NCBI GenBank assembly: GCA_032717465.1
Contig: CM064653.1
Span: 37,923,555-37,987,554, forward strand
DNA from: Coenobita brevimanus
Taxonomy: Eukaryota > Arthropoda > Malacostraca > Decapoda > Coenobitidae
Direction: 5' to 3'
DNA: 64,000 bases
In this document: positions 63,870 through 64,000 of the stretch, in pieces
Numbering within the stretch: position 1 is the first letter of the stretch
Layout: the number at the start of each line of letters is the position of its first letter
Made by a program: the position numbers and the translations under genes
Notes under the pieces: model-generated
Seen by the model: only the letters and a program-made list of their open reading frames with translations
Database searches by the model: none
Told to the model about the DNA's origin: nothing

Positions 63870-64000
63870 TCACTATGAGGCTATATGGTTACCACTCAGC
63901 TTTGTAAATGGCTCCCTGAGTTACAAGAAGCCATTTGGCTTGTCAGTCTGTATAGGGTCACCTGAAGTGGAAAGAAGAGTAATAAATACAGTCACAACTC
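63870..64000 (-). mobile_element. SINE-H copy 8, diverged, cut by window end
   Basis: GGCTATATGGTTACCACTCA, TAAATGGCTCCCTGAGTTAC, AAGCCATTTGGCTTGTCA, the 5' half of SINE-H in reverse. Confidence 0.78.

Overview
The window is eukaryotic, intron-rich, repeat-saturated DNA. Codon use, split exons with consensus splice sites, long AC/GT and TA microsatellites, and the mix of CR1-, Jockey- and RTE-type LINEs with pogo/Tigger-like DNA transposons fit a decapod crustacean, probably a crab. The species is an inference from family resemblance; no search could be run. I see no bacterial-style genes, operons or CRISPR arrays.

One host gene spans the window on the minus strand. It is a molybdo-flavoenzyme of the aldehyde oxidase / xanthine dehydrogenase family. 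Six exons can be placed to the base and join in phase: 63459-63602, 22380-22547, 20059-20224, 19626-19741, 19267-19356 and 1648-1873. They encode about 303 residues, from the FAD-domain/CO-dehydrogenase-flavoprotein-C region into the start of the molybdenum-binding half. Both ends of the gene lie outside the window. Two introns are huge (22548-63458, 40.9 kb; 1874-19266, 17.4 kb) and hold nearly everything else.

Layout. 1-1.3 kb: end of a Tigger-like MITE (TIG-7) and two LINE-A 3' ends. 2.0-13.8 kb: RTE-1 fragment, LINE-C copy, then two LINE-B copies head to tail joined by GT repeats; the second LINE-B is interrupted by a 5S-rRNA-headed SINE and a 3.3-kb LINE-A. 13.8-15.7 kb: piggyBac-like PB-1. 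15.9-17.7 kb: 158-bp tandem repeat, LINE-A and RTE-1 fragments. 17.7-24.1 kb: the gene-rich part, with four exons and several SINE-H copies. 24.2-28.2 kb: composite SINE, TIG-7, Tc1-like element, LINE-D split by RTE-2. 28.2-52.4 kb: a chain of DNA transposons and SINEs separated by little besides (TA)n runs: TIG-1, TIG-2 (holding a whole RTE-1), a foldback mariner, TIG-3, TIG-1, TIG-4, SINE-T, TIG-5, TIG-6, SINE-T, RTE-2 and TIR-L (holding a LINE-B). 52.4-54.4 kb: piggyBac-like PB-2 precisely splitting a SINE-H. 54.4-57.7 kb: LINE-A. 57.9-63.4 kb: TIG-1 and a LINE-C whose 5' part is inverted relative to its 3' part. 63.46 kb: most upstream exon.

How the parts relate. LINEs A, B, C, D and RTE-1/2 encode or once encoded apurinic-type endonuclease plus reverse transcriptase; almost all copies have stops or frameshifts. 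SINEs share termini with RTE-2, which suggests RTE-2 mobilises them. DNA elements of pogo/Tigger, Tc1 and mariner type sit at TA targets, mostly inside (TA)n; two others sit at TTAA or TTGA. Family names (LINE-A, RTE-1, TIG-1, SINE-H and so on) are labels invented here, not database names.
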